A stretch of DNA of 64,000 bases, from contig CAZIJU010000003.1 of assembly GCA_964539745.1 (NCBI GenBank), positions 1-64,000 on the forward strand. The letters run 5' to 3'. Origin of the DNA: DSNY01 sp964539745 (GTDB lineage Bacteria; Pseudomonadota; Gammaproteobacteria; Burkholderiales; Burkholderiaceae_F). Both the position numbers and the translations under genes were made by a program. Positions 8,901 to 17,474 of this stretch are shown one piece after another (within the stretch, counting starts at the first letter, position 1; the number at the start of each line of letters is the position of its first letter). The notes beneath the pieces are model-generated. The model saw only the letters and a program-made list of their open reading frames with translations, made no database searches and was not told where the DNA came from.

Positions 8901-9809
8901 GACCTACGCGGCAATCTCTGGAAGTTCGACCTGAGCAGCACGAACGAGGCGTCCTGGGACGTCGCGTTCGGTGGTGCTCCGCTGTTCAAGGCGCGCAATC
9001 TCGCGGGCCAGCGCCAGCCGATCTTCGCGCGCCCGCTGCTGCGCCGCCATCCGAACGGCGGCACGATGGTGATCTTCGGCACCGGCAAGCTCTTTTCGCC
9101 GGGCGACAAGGACAACGCGGACGTCCAGACGCTGTATGGCGTGTGGGACAAGCCATCCGCGTCGCCGCTGGACGACAACTTCCGCAGCGGTTCGGAGATG
9201 GTGCAGCAGGCGATCAAGCAGAAGGATGTCTTCGACCCGTCGCTTGCCGGCGACGAGCCGACCAACTACCGGCTGACGAACTTCCCGGTCAACTACGGTG
9301 CCGGCAAGCGCGGCTGGTATCTCGATCTGGGCGTGCAATACGGTGTGGCCGGTACGAGCGTGAACGCCGCGAGCGCGACCGTCGTGACACCGCGCGAACG
9401 CATGGTGATCCCGCCGATCCAGTTGGGCATCAATCTGCTTGCGCAATCGTTCGTTCCGTCCACCGACCCGTGCAGCCCGGGCGGCGACTCGTTCCTGTAC
9501 CGGCTCGATCCGCTGACCGGCAGCTTCTTCGGCGAGCGCAGTTTCGGCGATGTGGATTCCGGCGCGATCCAGGTTCCGGGTTCGTTCGGCCTGCTGCCGT
9601 TCTACTCGCGCACGGCGAGCAGCGCGCCGCCCGGAACCGGTGGAACCCAGCCTCCGCCGCCGCCGACGTGTCCGCCGGGAGCGACCTGCACGTGTCCGCC
9701 CGGCTTCGACTACGTTTTCTCCACCGGCATCGACGGCTCGATCTCCGGCCGGTGCGTGCCTCGGGGCGGCATCGGTGCGGTGCGAACCTGGCGGCAGATC
9801 ATCCAATGA
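5961..9809 (+). CDS. pilY1: PilY1-type pilus tip adhesin, operon 1
   Basis: A 1282-residue PilY1/PilC. An N-terminal signal region (to about 35, ending PAALAA) leads to a von Willebrand A-like domain with the metal site VDNSGSM (D64, S66, S68). A PilC-type beta-propeller starts near residue 783 (LIWVGSNGGMFHAF) and includes YFVDGVPASGDAY and DLRGNLWKFDL. The C-terminus is unlike operon 2: a Pro-rich linker leads into a Cys-rich patch (CPPGATCTCPPGFDY) resembling an EGF fragment. Length is normal for the family (1100-1300). Ca-dependent PilY1 proteins control pilus extension, retraction, surface sensing and adhesion. Its stop overlaps the following pilin gene (ATGA). Confidence 0.92.
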   Translation: MTKIERPIPHAARRLLCAQVLGIYLAMYWAPAALAAPTTPPASLAQVPEFLQQQPDPNVFVTVDNSGSMNAEFLPDSPGFPIATRMFPTPLSSPFAASGDGSPITTGLSFQGFAHAIDVARSRSATQNLMYYNPRLRYRPWVGTDVNGSPFTDANPNNALFNPYHPSRGGLNLVSGTINGGVSGTPVNSGEPAFTGSYTVPSMSGTPTFAVYYLFETANANCDGTAGDLDCYTRVEVVPSVATYTIATPNQRDEPGCTTTAGATVCSYAAEIQNFANWFQYYRSRTLLARGAMGHAMAALGNGFRVGFGLINGSPNPANTYDVDGFVSTTVRLGVRSFTGAHRTNFYGLLNNHDVGGATPSGRALYQVGDYFAWTNGGGSPHPKGPWADNPGSDDGKFAACRQSYHVYSTDGYWNENRSTLFGSLPAGVQNADNTSGPVICPPSGAPCYQYDPTKVSGSFSNALDNTNNRRYVGTEAQTLADIAMYFWYRDLQPGMPNIVAPSAANPAFWQNLSIMAVALALVGEKTGQGDTFLGNLDSGADNWPAVNILSPSAADDLWHAAINSRGRLLVANDPQELSARLAQALREIIERAASGTAATATTAFLEAGNGVFTAEFSQGTWTGNLYRREIDPATLQFKNFAGNPWKWRASDQLPAPDARRIFTLREDGSGVEFLPQSGSAGVSSSQMTELSSNPSATAADVIDYLRGDRSKERSAIPPGNLRDRPRGANSNVLGSIINSAPLYVKDDDFALDLLPAGTPGRDTYQAFVRANAGVGGSPGRTPLIWVGSNGGMFHAFNADTGVEVFAYVPRSIIRNLPELTKPDYQHRYFVDGVPASGDAYITPGGFGSPSWRTVVIGSLGAGGRSVFAIDATDPAALGAGSILWDLDETSLSSSSYQYLGHVFGPAFTARAKNGKWVAVFGNGPESDSRRAALFIVDLETGAPIRIIDTGDGSNGNPNGLSTPAPVFDANQQLIAVYAGDLRGNLWKFDLSSTNEASWDVAFGGAPLFKARNLAGQRQPIFARPLLRRHPNGGTMVIFGTGKLFSPGDKDNADVQTLYGVWDKPSASPLDDNFRSGSEMVQQAIKQKDVFDPSLAGDEPTNYRLTNFPVNYGAGKRGWYLDLGVQYGVAGTSVNAASATVVTPRERMVIPPIQLGINLLAQSFVPSTDPCSPGGDSFLYRLDPLTGSFFGERSFGDVDSGAIQVPGSFGLLPFYSRTASSAPPGTGGTQPPPPPTCPPGATCTCPPGFDYVFSTGIDGSISGRCVPRGGIGAVRTWRQIIQ

Positions 9810-10264
9810 GGCGGGTCACACGCGCGATGCGACGCGAGCGCCGGCCGGCCGGCGACCGCGGCTTCACGCTGATCGAGGTGATGGCGGTCGTCGTGATCGT
9901 CGCGATCCTTGCCGTGATCGCGATTCCCTCGTACACGCAATACGTGCAGCGCGCCAATCGCAACGAGGCGCAGCAGACGCTGCTGGAGGCGGCGGCCTTC
10001 CTGCAGCGCTGCTTCACGCAGAACAACGACTACAATTGCCCGCTGCCGGCGCCGTTCACGCAGAGCCCGCCCGCACCCGCCGCGCCGAAGTACACGATCG
10101 CCATCAGCGCGGGCGGCGGAGCGGGTTCGACGACATACACGCTGACGGCCACGCGCGCCGGCACGATGGCCGGCGACGAATGTGGCGACCTGACGCTCAC
10201 CCACACGGGCGTGCGCAGCGCGGTCAACAACACTCGCGACGCCGCGGAGTGCTGGCGGCGGTAA
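9806..10264 (+). CDS. pilE: PilE-type minor pilin, operon 1
   Basis: A 152-residue type IV pilin. The leader GDRG|FTLIEVMAVVVIVAILAV has Phe at +1 and Glu at +5; then come IAIPSYTQYVQRANRNEAQ and a small C-terminal domain with CFTQNNDYNC and a final AECWRR, giving the usual disulphide loop. The start overlaps the pilY1 stop. Position at the end of a fimU-pilVWXY1 operon marks it as a minor pilin and not the major subunit. Confidence 0.88.
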   Translation: MRRVTRAMRRERRPAGDRGFTLIEVMAVVVIVAILAVIAIPSYTQYVQRANRNEAQQTLLEAAAFLQRCFTQNNDYNCPLPAPFTQSPPAPAAPKYTIAISAGGGAGSTTYTLTATRAGTMAGDECGDLTLTHTGVRSAVNNTRDAAECWRR

Positions 10265-10271
10265 GCTGCTT

Positions 10272-10301
10272 GCCGCAGGCGCCCGGGCGGGCGCCTGCGG
10301 C
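10272..10301 (+). terminator. Strong hairpin after operon 1
   Basis: A perfect 13-bp stem (10272-10284 with 10289-10301) and a 4-base loop, 8 bp after the pilE stop. There is no T-run, so it may be a Rho-dependent or processing hairpin and not a classic terminator. Confidence 0.55.
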
Positions 10302-10307
10302 GTGCGC

Positions 10308-10330
10308 GATGTAGGCGCGATTCCTACATC
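10308..10330. repeat. Second hairpin, GATGTAGG...CCTACATC
   Basis: An 8-bp inverted repeat with a 7-base loop (CGCGATT) directly after the previous hairpin. The core GTAGGYGCGATTCC recurs at about 56644-56657 without the second arm, so it may be a dispersed short repeat. Confidence 0.45.
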
Positions 10331-10398
10331 TTCCCGAGGCATCGCACGCACTCAAGCGATCAAGCCGCGCGTCGAAAACCCGAGCAGAGGTTTTCGCC

Positions 10399-10983
10399 GT
10401 GCACCGCGCCCGCCTTCCCCGTTCGCTTGCCCGCCGCCAACGCGGCATCACCGTCGTCGAGTCGCTCGTCGCGGCGACGATCGGCGCGCTGGCGCTGGGG
10501 CTGGGTACGACTTCGGTACTTGCGTTCGCGCTGAACGAGCAGCAGTCCGCCGGCGCGCGCGCGCTGGTGGCGAGCCTGGAGTTCGCGCGCAGCGCGGCGA
10601 TCGCGCGGCGCGTTTCGGTGGCCGTGTGCGGCGTCGACGAGCGCGGCGGCGAGCGGCCGCTGCCGGAGGTGCGCTGCGCGGCGGCGGTGCGCCCCTGGAC
10701 GCACGGTTGGGCCGTCTTCGAGGACACGAACCGCAACGGCCGCATCGACGCGGGCGAGGCCGTGCTGCACGTCGAATCGGCGCGCCGCGTCAGCGTCGGC
10801 GCGTCGGCCGCGCCGCACGGTGCGCCGCCCGTCGCGGTGAGTTTCAGGCCAGTGGGCGCGCTCGACCACGCCACGCCGATCGCGCTGGCCGTGGCCGCCG
10901 GCGGCGGCGAAGCGTCGCGCCGGGTCTGCATCGCCACCGACGGCTCGAACCGCATCCTCGCCGCGGAGGCGCCGTGCCGCTGA
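10399..10983 (+). CDS. GspH/FimT family pseudopilin, operon 2
   Basis: A 194-residue minor pilin that opens the second operon. The GTG start at 10399 has an AGAGG site 8 bp upstream. The leader RRQRG|ITVVESLVAATIGALAL is a variant prepilin signal keeping the Glu at +5. The GspH features LEFARSAAIARRVSVAVC and FEDTNRNGRIDAGE are clear, and the protein ends RRVCIATDGS...APCR. It resembles the divergent 2403-3086 pseudopilin in its NRNGRIDAGE loop, suggesting that these two are the closer pair. It is separate from operon 1 by two hairpins. Confidence 0.83.
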   Translation: MHRARLPRSLARRQRGITVVESLVAATIGALALGLGTTSVLAFALNEQQSAGARALVASLEFARSAAIARRVSVAVCGVDERGGERPLPEVRCAAAVRPWTHGWAVFEDTNRNGRIDAGEAVLHVESARRVSVGASAAPHGAPPVAVSFRPVGALDHATPIALAVAAGGGEASRRVCIATDGSNRILAAEAPCR

Positions 10984-11141
10984 CGGTCGTGCCGCCGATC
11001 GGGCACGAGCGGCCGGTGGCCACCTGAGGTTTTTGCCGCTTATCGGCGCTTAGGCGCCGGCCGCCACGGCCTACCTTTAGCCGCCGAGTGCGCATCCGAA
11101 TTCCCGTTCGGATGCGGCCGATTCGGCCTCGGAGGGCGGCA

Positions 11142-11744
11142 GTGGATCTCAGCAAAGCACAACATCGGGCGCCGACCGCGCAGCGCGGGCTGTCGCTGAT
11201 CGAGGTGCTGATCGTGATGGCGATCGCCGCGATCCTGCTCGGCATCGGCGTGCCGAACATGCAGACCTTCATCCTGAACAACCGGCTCGCGGCGGCCACG
11301 CACGAGTTCTACACGGCGCTGCAGTTCGCGCGCAGCGAAGCGGTGCGGCGCGGCGCGCTGGTCACGCTCGTGCACAACGGCGGGGCCGGTTCGGGCAACT
11401 GGGGTGCCGGCTGGACGATGTTCGTCGATGCCAATGGCAACGGCGTTCAGGATGCGGGTGAAGAAACGCTGCGCGCCGGCGCGCCGCTGGAGGCGCCGCT
11501 CACGCTGTATGGCAACGCCAACTTCGCGAACTTCATCGCCTTCGATGCCAGCGGCCGGCTGACCACCGCGGGCGGCGGCGCTTTCGTGATCTGCCATGGC
11601 GCCGATCTGACTGAAGGCGGCCAGTCGCGCTCGCGCGCCGTGCTCGTCAATGGCGCGGGGCGCGTGCGCTTTGGCCTGGATTCGAACAACGACGGCGTTC
11701 CGGAAAAGGACACCGGCCCCGTTGCGAGCTGCACCAATCCATAG
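11142..11744 (+). CDS. FimU-type GspH minor pilin, operon 2
   Basis: A 200-residue minor pilin. The leader TAQRG|LSLIEVLIVMAIAAILLG is canonical, followed by NNRLAAATHEFYTALQFARSEAVRRG and FVDANGNGVQDAGEE. I chose the GTG at 11142 because a strong GGAGGG site sits 5 bp before it; the frame is open to an ATG at 11088, which would add 18 Arg-rich residues without a ribosome site. It matches the 3411 gene of operon 1 in role. Confidence 0.84.
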   Translation: MDLSKAQHRAPTAQRGLSLIEVLIVMAIAAILLGIGVPNMQTFILNNRLAAATHEFYTALQFARSEAVRRGALVTLVHNGGAGSGNWGAGWTMFVDANGNGVQDAGEETLRAGAPLEAPLTLYGNANFANFIAFDASGRLTTAGGGAFVICHGADLTEGGQSRSRAVLVNGAGRVRFGLDSNNDGVPEKDTGPVASCTNP

Positions 11745-11770
11745 CAAGTGAACTGCGGGAGCCTCCGACG

Positions 11771-12214
11771 ATGACAGCGTCCGTGCCAAGCGTTCGCCAT
11801 CAGCGCGGCCTGAGCCTGCTCGAGGTGCTGGTCGCGATCGTGATCCTGTCGATCGGCCTGCTCGGCATGGCCGGGCTGCAGGCCGCGAGCCTGCGCGCAA
11901 GCCAAGGTTCGCACTATCGCGCCCAGGCCGCCCAGTACGCGGACGACATGGCCGAGCGCATGCGCGCCAATCTGGGCCAGGCGCGCACCTATGGGCACGC
12001 GCTCGGCAGCGCGCCACCCACCGGCACGTCGGTGCGCGACCGCGATCTCGCGGAGTGGCTCGCAAGGGTCGCCACGCTGCCCGGCGGCGCGGGTTCGGTC
12101 GCGGTCGATCTGGCCAACAACCTGGTGACGATCACGGTGCAGTGGGACGACAGCCGCGCCGGCGGTCCGGCCGACGCCAACTACACGGTGGTGACCCGGC
12201 TATGGAACAACTGA
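11771..12214 (+). CDS. pilV: Type IV pilus minor pilin PilV, operon 2
   Basis: A short PilV of 147 residues against 189 in operon 1. The leader HQRG|LSLLEVLVAIVILSIGLLG leads into the PilV signature GMAGLQAASLRASQG and then DDMAERMRANL. A GGGAG site precedes the ATG. The stop lies 13 bp inside the start of pilW, so translation is coupled. The lost length is in the C-terminal beta region. Confidence 0.88.
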   Translation: MTASVPSVRHQRGLSLLEVLVAIVILSIGLLGMAGLQAASLRASQGSHYRAQAAQYADDMAERMRANLGQARTYGHALGSAPPTGTSVRDRDLAEWLARVATLPGGAGSVAVDLANNLVTITVQWDDSRAGGPADANYTVVTRLWNN

Positions 12215-13290
12215 CGCGCCGTATGGCCGGCACCTCGCGTCCCGCGCGCCAGCGGGGTCTGACGATCGTCGAACTGATGATCGCGATGACGATCGCGCTG
12301 GTCGTCGTCGGCGCGATCACGTACGTCTACGTCGGCTCGCGGGGCGCGTACCGCGCCAACGAGAACCTGGCGCGCGTGCAGGAAGGCGGACGCTTCGCGC
12401 TCGACTTCATCGCGCAGGACCTGCGCATGACGAGCTATACCGGCTGCCGCTCGCGCAGCCTGTCGGCCGCCGCCGGTACCTTCTACAACATCACGAACCC
12501 GGCGGTTGCGTTCAACGGTGCGGCCGACGGCGTCGTCGGTTTCGAAAACGGCGCGGGGTGGACCAATCCGACCAGCATCGCACGCGCCGCAGGCGACGTG
12601 CTGTCGATCCGCCGCAGCGCGGGGCTGCAGACCGGCATCGTCGGCAGTTCGGATCCGGTCGCCCGCACCGTCACGCTGCGCCACAACGCCGCCGGCGTGA
12701 AAAACGGCGACATCGTCGTGCTGGGCGACTGCACGAAAGCGATGATGTTCCGCGTCACCAACAATCCGGTGACCACCGGTGTCGGCAACTTCCCGACGGT
12801 GCTTGCCTTCGACGCAAGTGCCAACGCCGCCACCCTCACCCCGGGCGCTGCCGATTTCACCGAAGCGGGCCGCGCCACCGCGCTGCGCTTCATCGAGACC
12901 ACCTACTTCGTCGGCACCAACCCCCTCGGCGGCCGCAGCCTGTACCGGGTCTCCGCCGACGGCGTCGAGGAGCTGGTCGACAACGTCGAGGACATCGACA
13001 TCGTCTACGGCGTGGACACCAGCATGCCGGAGCCCGACGACATCGCCGACACCTACGTGCGCGCCGACCAGATGGTTGCCGCGCCGGCCACGCCGAACTG
13101 GGGGCAGGTGGTCAGCGTTCGCGTGAGCCTGCTGGTCGTCGGCCCCGAAGGCAACGTGACGACCAACGCGCAGACCTACGCGCTGCGCGACACCAGCGGC
13201 GACGGCATTCCCGATGCGCAGACCGCTCCCGACCGCCGACTGCGCCAGGTGTTCACGACGACGGTGGCGCTGCGCAACCGCGTGCTGTGA
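12202..13290 (+). CDS. pilW: Type IV pilus minor pilin PilW, operon 2
   Basis: A 362-residue PilW, 84 residues longer than its paralogue in operon 1. The leader RQRG|LTIVELMIAMTIALVVV is canonical. It is followed by YVGSRGAYRANENLARVQEG and FALDFIAQDLRMTSYTGC, which match the PilW family. The C-terminus again ends LRNRVL. The ATG at 12202 overlaps pilV by 13 bp. Confidence 0.9.
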   Translation: MEQLTRRMAGTSRPARQRGLTIVELMIAMTIALVVVGAITYVYVGSRGAYRANENLARVQEGGRFALDFIAQDLRMTSYTGCRSRSLSAAAGTFYNITNPAVAFNGAADGVVGFENGAGWTNPTSIARAAGDVLSIRRSAGLQTGIVGSSDPVARTVTLRHNAAGVKNGDIVVLGDCTKAMMFRVTNNPVTTGVGNFPTVLAFDASANAATLTPGAADFTEAGRATALRFIETTYFVGTNPLGGRSLYRVSADGVEELVDNVEDIDIVYGVDTSMPEPDDIADTYVRADQMVAAPATPNWGQVVSVRVSLLVVGPEGNVTTNAQTYALRDTSGDGIPDAQTAPDRRLRQVFTTTVALRNRVL

Positions 13291-13300
13291 GGAGGTGCGA

Positions 13301-13822
13301 ATGAAGCCGACGGCGAAAGCTTCCGGCCAGCGCGGCGCGGTGCTGGTGGTCGGACTGATCTTCCTCGCGATGCTGAGCCTGATGGGCGTGGCCGCGTATT
13401 CGGCGGCCACACAGGAAGAGCGGATGTCCGGCAACACGCGCGACCGCATCCGCGCTTTCGAGGCCGCGGAAGCGTCGTTGCGCGACTGCGAGTCGGTGCT
13501 CGCCGCCGTCGGCGGCGGCTTGCCCGCGTTCGACGGTACCGGCGGCATGTACACGGCCCCGGCGCCGGACCAGTTGCAGGTCTACGAGACCGTGGACTGG
13601 AAGAACGCTGCGCAGGTGCGCGTGATCCCGACGCCGCTCGCGGACGTTTCGATCCAGCCGCGCTGCGTCGTCGAGCAGGTCATCGACATCGAAGTGCCGC
13701 CGGAGGTGCGGGTCGCCGGCAGCCTGCCGACCAATCTCACCGTGTATCGCATTACCGCTGTCGGCTTCGGCGCCAACGCCAACACGTCGGCATCGGTCCA
13801 GTCGATGTACGTACGGCCGTAA
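13301..13822 (+). CDS. pilX: Type IV pilus assembly protein PilX, operon 2
   Basis: A 173-residue PilX with leader SGQRG|AVLVVGLIFLAMLSLMGV, lacking Glu+5 as expected, followed by TQEERMSGNTRDRIRAFEAAEA. A perfect GGAGG site lies 6 bp upstream of the ATG and 10 bp after the pilW stop. It links the pilin fibre to PilY1. Confidence 0.88.
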   Translation: MKPTAKASGQRGAVLVVGLIFLAMLSLMGVAAYSAATQEERMSGNTRDRIRAFEAAEASLRDCESVLAAVGGGLPAFDGTGGMYTAPAPDQLQVYETVDWKNAAQVRVIPTPLADVSIQPRCVVEQVIDIEVPPEVRVAGSLPTNLTVYRITAVGFGANANTSASVQSMYVRP

Positions 13823-13853
13823 GCGAAGCCGAGCAAAGGTACTGGAGACCGCG

Positions 13854-16800
13854 ATGAAAAAGAGCCGTTCCGACCGTCACCCGCTGCAGCGCCTGTTCGG
13901 CGTCTGCGCGCTGCTTGTCGCCCAGGGCGCCGTGGCGTTCACGATCTCGAACAACCCGCCGTTCCTGCCGACGCCGCTTGCGCCGAACATCGTCATCACG
14001 TTCGACGATTCGGGCTCGATGCGCTGGGGTTATGCGCCGGACCAGTTGTGCGCCGATCATTCCACACGGCGAGCGAAGTCGTCTGACTACAACCCCATCT
14101 ATTACAACCCGCGCAGCCGGTACGATCCGCCGGTCAGCTACGATGCCGCAACGGCCACGTACACCGCGTACTCGACGAGTTTTACCAACGCGAAGATCAA
14201 CGGATTCGACGGTTCGCGCGGATCGGTCGATCTGTCCAGCGACTACCGGGTCACGTGGGCATACAACCCGGCCTCGACCAGCCTCATCGATACGTCGGTC
14301 ACCATTGCTCCCTATCCGGCCGGCTACAACTTCTGCGGTACCAATGCGACGCGAAACAACCTCGCATCGAACCCGGATGCCGATTTCAACACCGCTGCCG
14401 GCGGCGATCGGCGCTACGTTGGCGTGCCTGCGTACTACTACGTGTACGACCCCGCCGGCACGGCGTGCGCGTCACCTGTGCTGACCAACGACGCGTGCTA
14501 CGCGCTGCGCACCGTCGGCGCTCAGCCCGGCCCGTCCGATATGGACGGCGATGGCGACATCGACGGCGACGACGAACGACAGAACTTCGCCAACTGGTAC
14601 TCCTTTTACCGTACGCGGAACCTGATGACGGCAACGGCAGCCACGCGCGCGATCGTCGGGGTGCCGAACACCGCGCGTGTCGCCTGGCAGGCGCTGAACT
14701 CCTGCAACGGCACCACCACCTCGGGCACGACCGCCGGTCGACTGTTCAATTCGACATGCCAGGGATGGGACGGCTCGAGCACCAGCGTGGACAAGCGCAT
14801 TCGCGTGCTGGACGGCACGCACCGGGCCAACTTCTATCGCTGGATGGCGCGTATCCCGGCCAGTGGCGGCACGCCGCTGCGCGGGGCGGCGCAGCGCGCC
14901 GGCGACTACTTCCGCACCGACGGCGTCAACAGCCCGTATGCGCAGGACCCGCAGGTCTCCGTCGGAACCGAATTTTCGTGCCGTCCGAATTTCCACATCC
15001 TGATGACCGACGGCATCTGGAACGACGGAGCCGGCAGCTACTGCAGCGGCGCATCTTGCGGAAACAAGGACGGAACAGCGCAAATCCTTCCGGACGGGAC
15101 TGTCTACAGCATCAGCGACGCGAAGACCGCGATCTACCGTGACGGCAACAGCGACAGCGTCGCCGACATCGCTTTCCACTACTGGGCCACGGATCTTCGG
15201 TCGGATCTGGCCAACAACCTGATTCCGTACCGGGTCGATCGCAACGGCACCGCGGACCAGCAATACTGGAACCCGAAGAACGATCCGGCAACGTGGCAGC
15301 ACCTGGTCACGTTTACCGTCGGCCTCGGCTTGAGCAAGACGCTCAGCGAACCCGGCATCGAGTGGGGCGGCTCGACCTACGCGGGTACCGGGTATGCAAA
15401 CCTGCTGAGCGGCGCCGGCACGTGGCCTGCCACGGCGGCCAACGCATCGCCCGGCAACGTCTACGATCTGTGGCACGCTGCGATCAACAGCCGCGGGCAG
15501 TCGTTCAGCGCCGATACGCCGCGCGCGCTGGCCGACGCGCTCGGCACGGCATTGAACCGCATCCTCGAGCGCGAAAGCGCCGCCGCCGCGCTCGCCACCA
15601 ACTCGACGCGTCTGACCACCGACACGCTGCTGTTCCAGGCGCGCTTCAACAGCGGCGACTGGACCGGCCGGCTGACGGCGTACCGGATCAACGTCGATGG
15701 CACGCTCGGCAGCGCCGTCTGGGAGGCAACCGATCCCGGCAAGATCCCGCGCTACGACCTGCGCAACGTCTACTCGTGGAGCGGCAGCGCCGGCATCGGT
15801 TTCACCGAGTCGGAACTAACCGCCGCCGGGCTGTGGTCGTACATCGGATCGGCTGAGCTGCTCGCGTACTTGCGCGGCGACGACAGCCGTGAGGAAAGGA
15901 ACGGCGGCGCGTGGCGCAATCGCAGCACCAGTCTCGGGGACATCGTCAACTCGGACCCGGTCTTCGTCGGTGCCGAAAACTTCGGCTATGCAGGACTGCC
16001 TGAAGGACTCGCAAGCGGCTCCACGCCGTACCGCAGCTTCCTCGACGCCAAGAAGCCGCGACGCAAGATGTTGTACGTCGGCAGTAACGACGGCCTGCTG
16101 CACGCCTTCGACGCGCTCTCGGGCGAGGAACGCTTCGCCTTCGTGCCGCAAGCGGTGATTCCGAGTCTGCCGCTGCTCGCCGACCCCGCGTACGCGCACC
16201 GTTACTTCGTCGACGGCTCGCCATCGGCGTGGGACGCGTTCATCGGCGGCGCCTGGAAAACCGTGCTGATCGGCACGACCGGCGCAGGCGGGAAGTCGAT
16301 CTTCGCGCTCGACGTGACGAACCCGGATGCTTTCGACGCGAGCAAGGTGCTGTGGGAAATCAACACCAGTACGCCGATGCGCCTGGGCGACGCCGCCGAC
16401 CCGAACTATGCGGCCGACCTCGGTTACACGATGGGGCAGGGTGTCGTCGTCAAGCTGAACAACGGCGAATGGGGGGTGGTGTTCGGCAACGGCTATCGCA
16501 GCACCAATGAGCGCGGCGTGCTCTACGTCGTGCGCGCCTCGGACGGCACGTTGATTCGCAAGATCGACACCGGGGTCGGCAGCGCGGTTTCGCCAAACCA
16601 GAACGGACTCGGCACGCCGACGCTGTACGACGCCAACGGCGACGATGTCTACGACTACGCCTACGCGACCGACATGCGCGGCAACGTGTGGAAGTTCGAC
16701 CTGAGCAATCCGAACCCGGCCCTGTGGAACGTCGCTTTCGCGCCCGCGACCGGATTCCCCAACGGTGCGCCGCTGTTTCAGGCGCGAAACGCATCGGGAC

Positions 16801-17474
16801 AAGTGCAGTCGATCCAGCCGCGCGTTGAACTGGCGCGGCCGCCTTTGGGTGTACCGGGCGTGATCGTGCTATTCGGCACGGGCCGCTTCTTTACGACGAC
16901 GGACAATATTGATGCGACCGTACAGTCCTTCTACGGAATCCTCGACAACGGCGCGCGCGTGACGACCACCGACCGCAGCCAGCTCGTGCAGCAGACGATC
17001 AGCCTGGTCAGCGTCAACTTCCGCGGCGTGACCACGAATTTGCGCGACGTCTCGAGCAACACGATCAACTGGTCGACCAAGCGCGGCTGGTACATGGATC
17101 TTCCGGTCAGCAAGGAGCGCGTCATTGGCAGTGCCGTCGTGCGCGCGGGACGCGTGATCTTCACCACGTTGATCCCGTCCGACGATCCCTGCAACTTCGG
17201 CGGGTCGGGCTGGCTGATGGAGGTCGACGCCAAGACCGGCGCGAAGCTGCCGTACTCGGTGTTCGACACCAACGGCGACGGGCTCGTCAACGACAGCGAC
17301 ACGCGCGTCGGCGGCGTGCCGCTCGGCGTGGGCATCGTCAAGCAACCGCTGGTGCTCGAGGGCACGCCGACCGCACAGAAGGTGATGAGCGGCACGTCCG
17401 GCAACATCCAGATCGAACGCAACCGGACCTTCAATCGGCTCGGTCGCGACGCGTGGCGCGAGGTGACACGGTGA
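13854..17474 (+). CDS. pilY1: PilY1-type pilus tip adhesin, operon 2
   Basis: A 1206-residue PilY1. A signal peptide (to about 27, ending GAVA) is followed by a vWA-like metal site, ITFDDSGSMRWG. An Asp-rich Ca-binding loop, DMDGDGDIDGDDE, sits at residues 229-241 and a second EF-hand-like loop, DTNGDGLVNDSD, at 1138-1149. Neither is present in the operon 1 paralogue. The PilC beta-propeller begins near residue 739 (MLYVGSNDGLLHAF) and contains YFVDGSPSAWDAF and DMRGNVWKFDL. It should act at the pilus tip with calcium-gated adhesion. The stop overlaps the GTG of the last pilin (GTGA). Confidence 0.92.
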   Translation: MKKSRSDRHPLQRLFGVCALLVAQGAVAFTISNNPPFLPTPLAPNIVITFDDSGSMRWGYAPDQLCADHSTRRAKSSDYNPIYYNPRSRYDPPVSYDAATATYTAYSTSFTNAKINGFDGSRGSVDLSSDYRVTWAYNPASTSLIDTSVTIAPYPAGYNFCGTNATRNNLASNPDADFNTAAGGDRRYVGVPAYYYVYDPAGTACASPVLTNDACYALRTVGAQPGPSDMDGDGDIDGDDERQNFANWYSFYRTRNLMTATAATRAIVGVPNTARVAWQALNSCNGTTTSGTTAGRLFNSTCQGWDGSSTSVDKRIRVLDGTHRANFYRWMARIPASGGTPLRGAAQRAGDYFRTDGVNSPYAQDPQVSVGTEFSCRPNFHILMTDGIWNDGAGSYCSGASCGNKDGTAQILPDGTVYSISDAKTAIYRDGNSDSVADIAFHYWATDLRSDLANNLIPYRVDRNGTADQQYWNPKNDPATWQHLVTFTVGLGLSKTLSEPGIEWGGSTYAGTGYANLLSGAGTWPATAANASPGNVYDLWHAAINSRGQSFSADTPRALADALGTALNRILERESAAAALATNSTRLTTDTLLFQARFNSGDWTGRLTAYRINVDGTLGSAVWEATDPGKIPRYDLRNVYSWSGSAGIGFTESELTAAGLWSYIGSAELLAYLRGDDSREERNGGAWRNRSTSLGDIVNSDPVFVGAENFGYAGLPEGLASGSTPYRSFLDAKKPRRKMLYVGSNDGLLHAFDALSGEERFAFVPQAVIPSLPLLADPAYAHRYFVDGSPSAWDAFIGGAWKTVLIGTTGAGGKSIFALDVTNPDAFDASKVLWEINTSTPMRLGDAADPNYAADLGYTMGQGVVVKLNNGEWGVVFGNGYRSTNERGVLYVVRASDGTLIRKIDTGVGSAVSPNQNGLGTPTLYDANGDDVYDYAYATDMRGNVWKFDLSNPNPALWNVAFAPATGFPNGAPLFQARNASGQVQSIQPRVELARPPLGVPGVIVLFGTGRFFTTTDNIDATVQSFYGILDNGARVTTTDRSQLVQQTISLVSVNFRGVTTNLRDVSSNTINWSTKRGWYMDLPVSKERVIGSAVVRAGRVIFTTLIPSDDPCNFGGSGWLMEVDAKTGAKLPYSVFDTNGDGLVNDSDTRVGGVPLGVGIVKQPLVLEGTPTAQKVMSGTSGNIQIERNRTFNRLGRDAWREVTR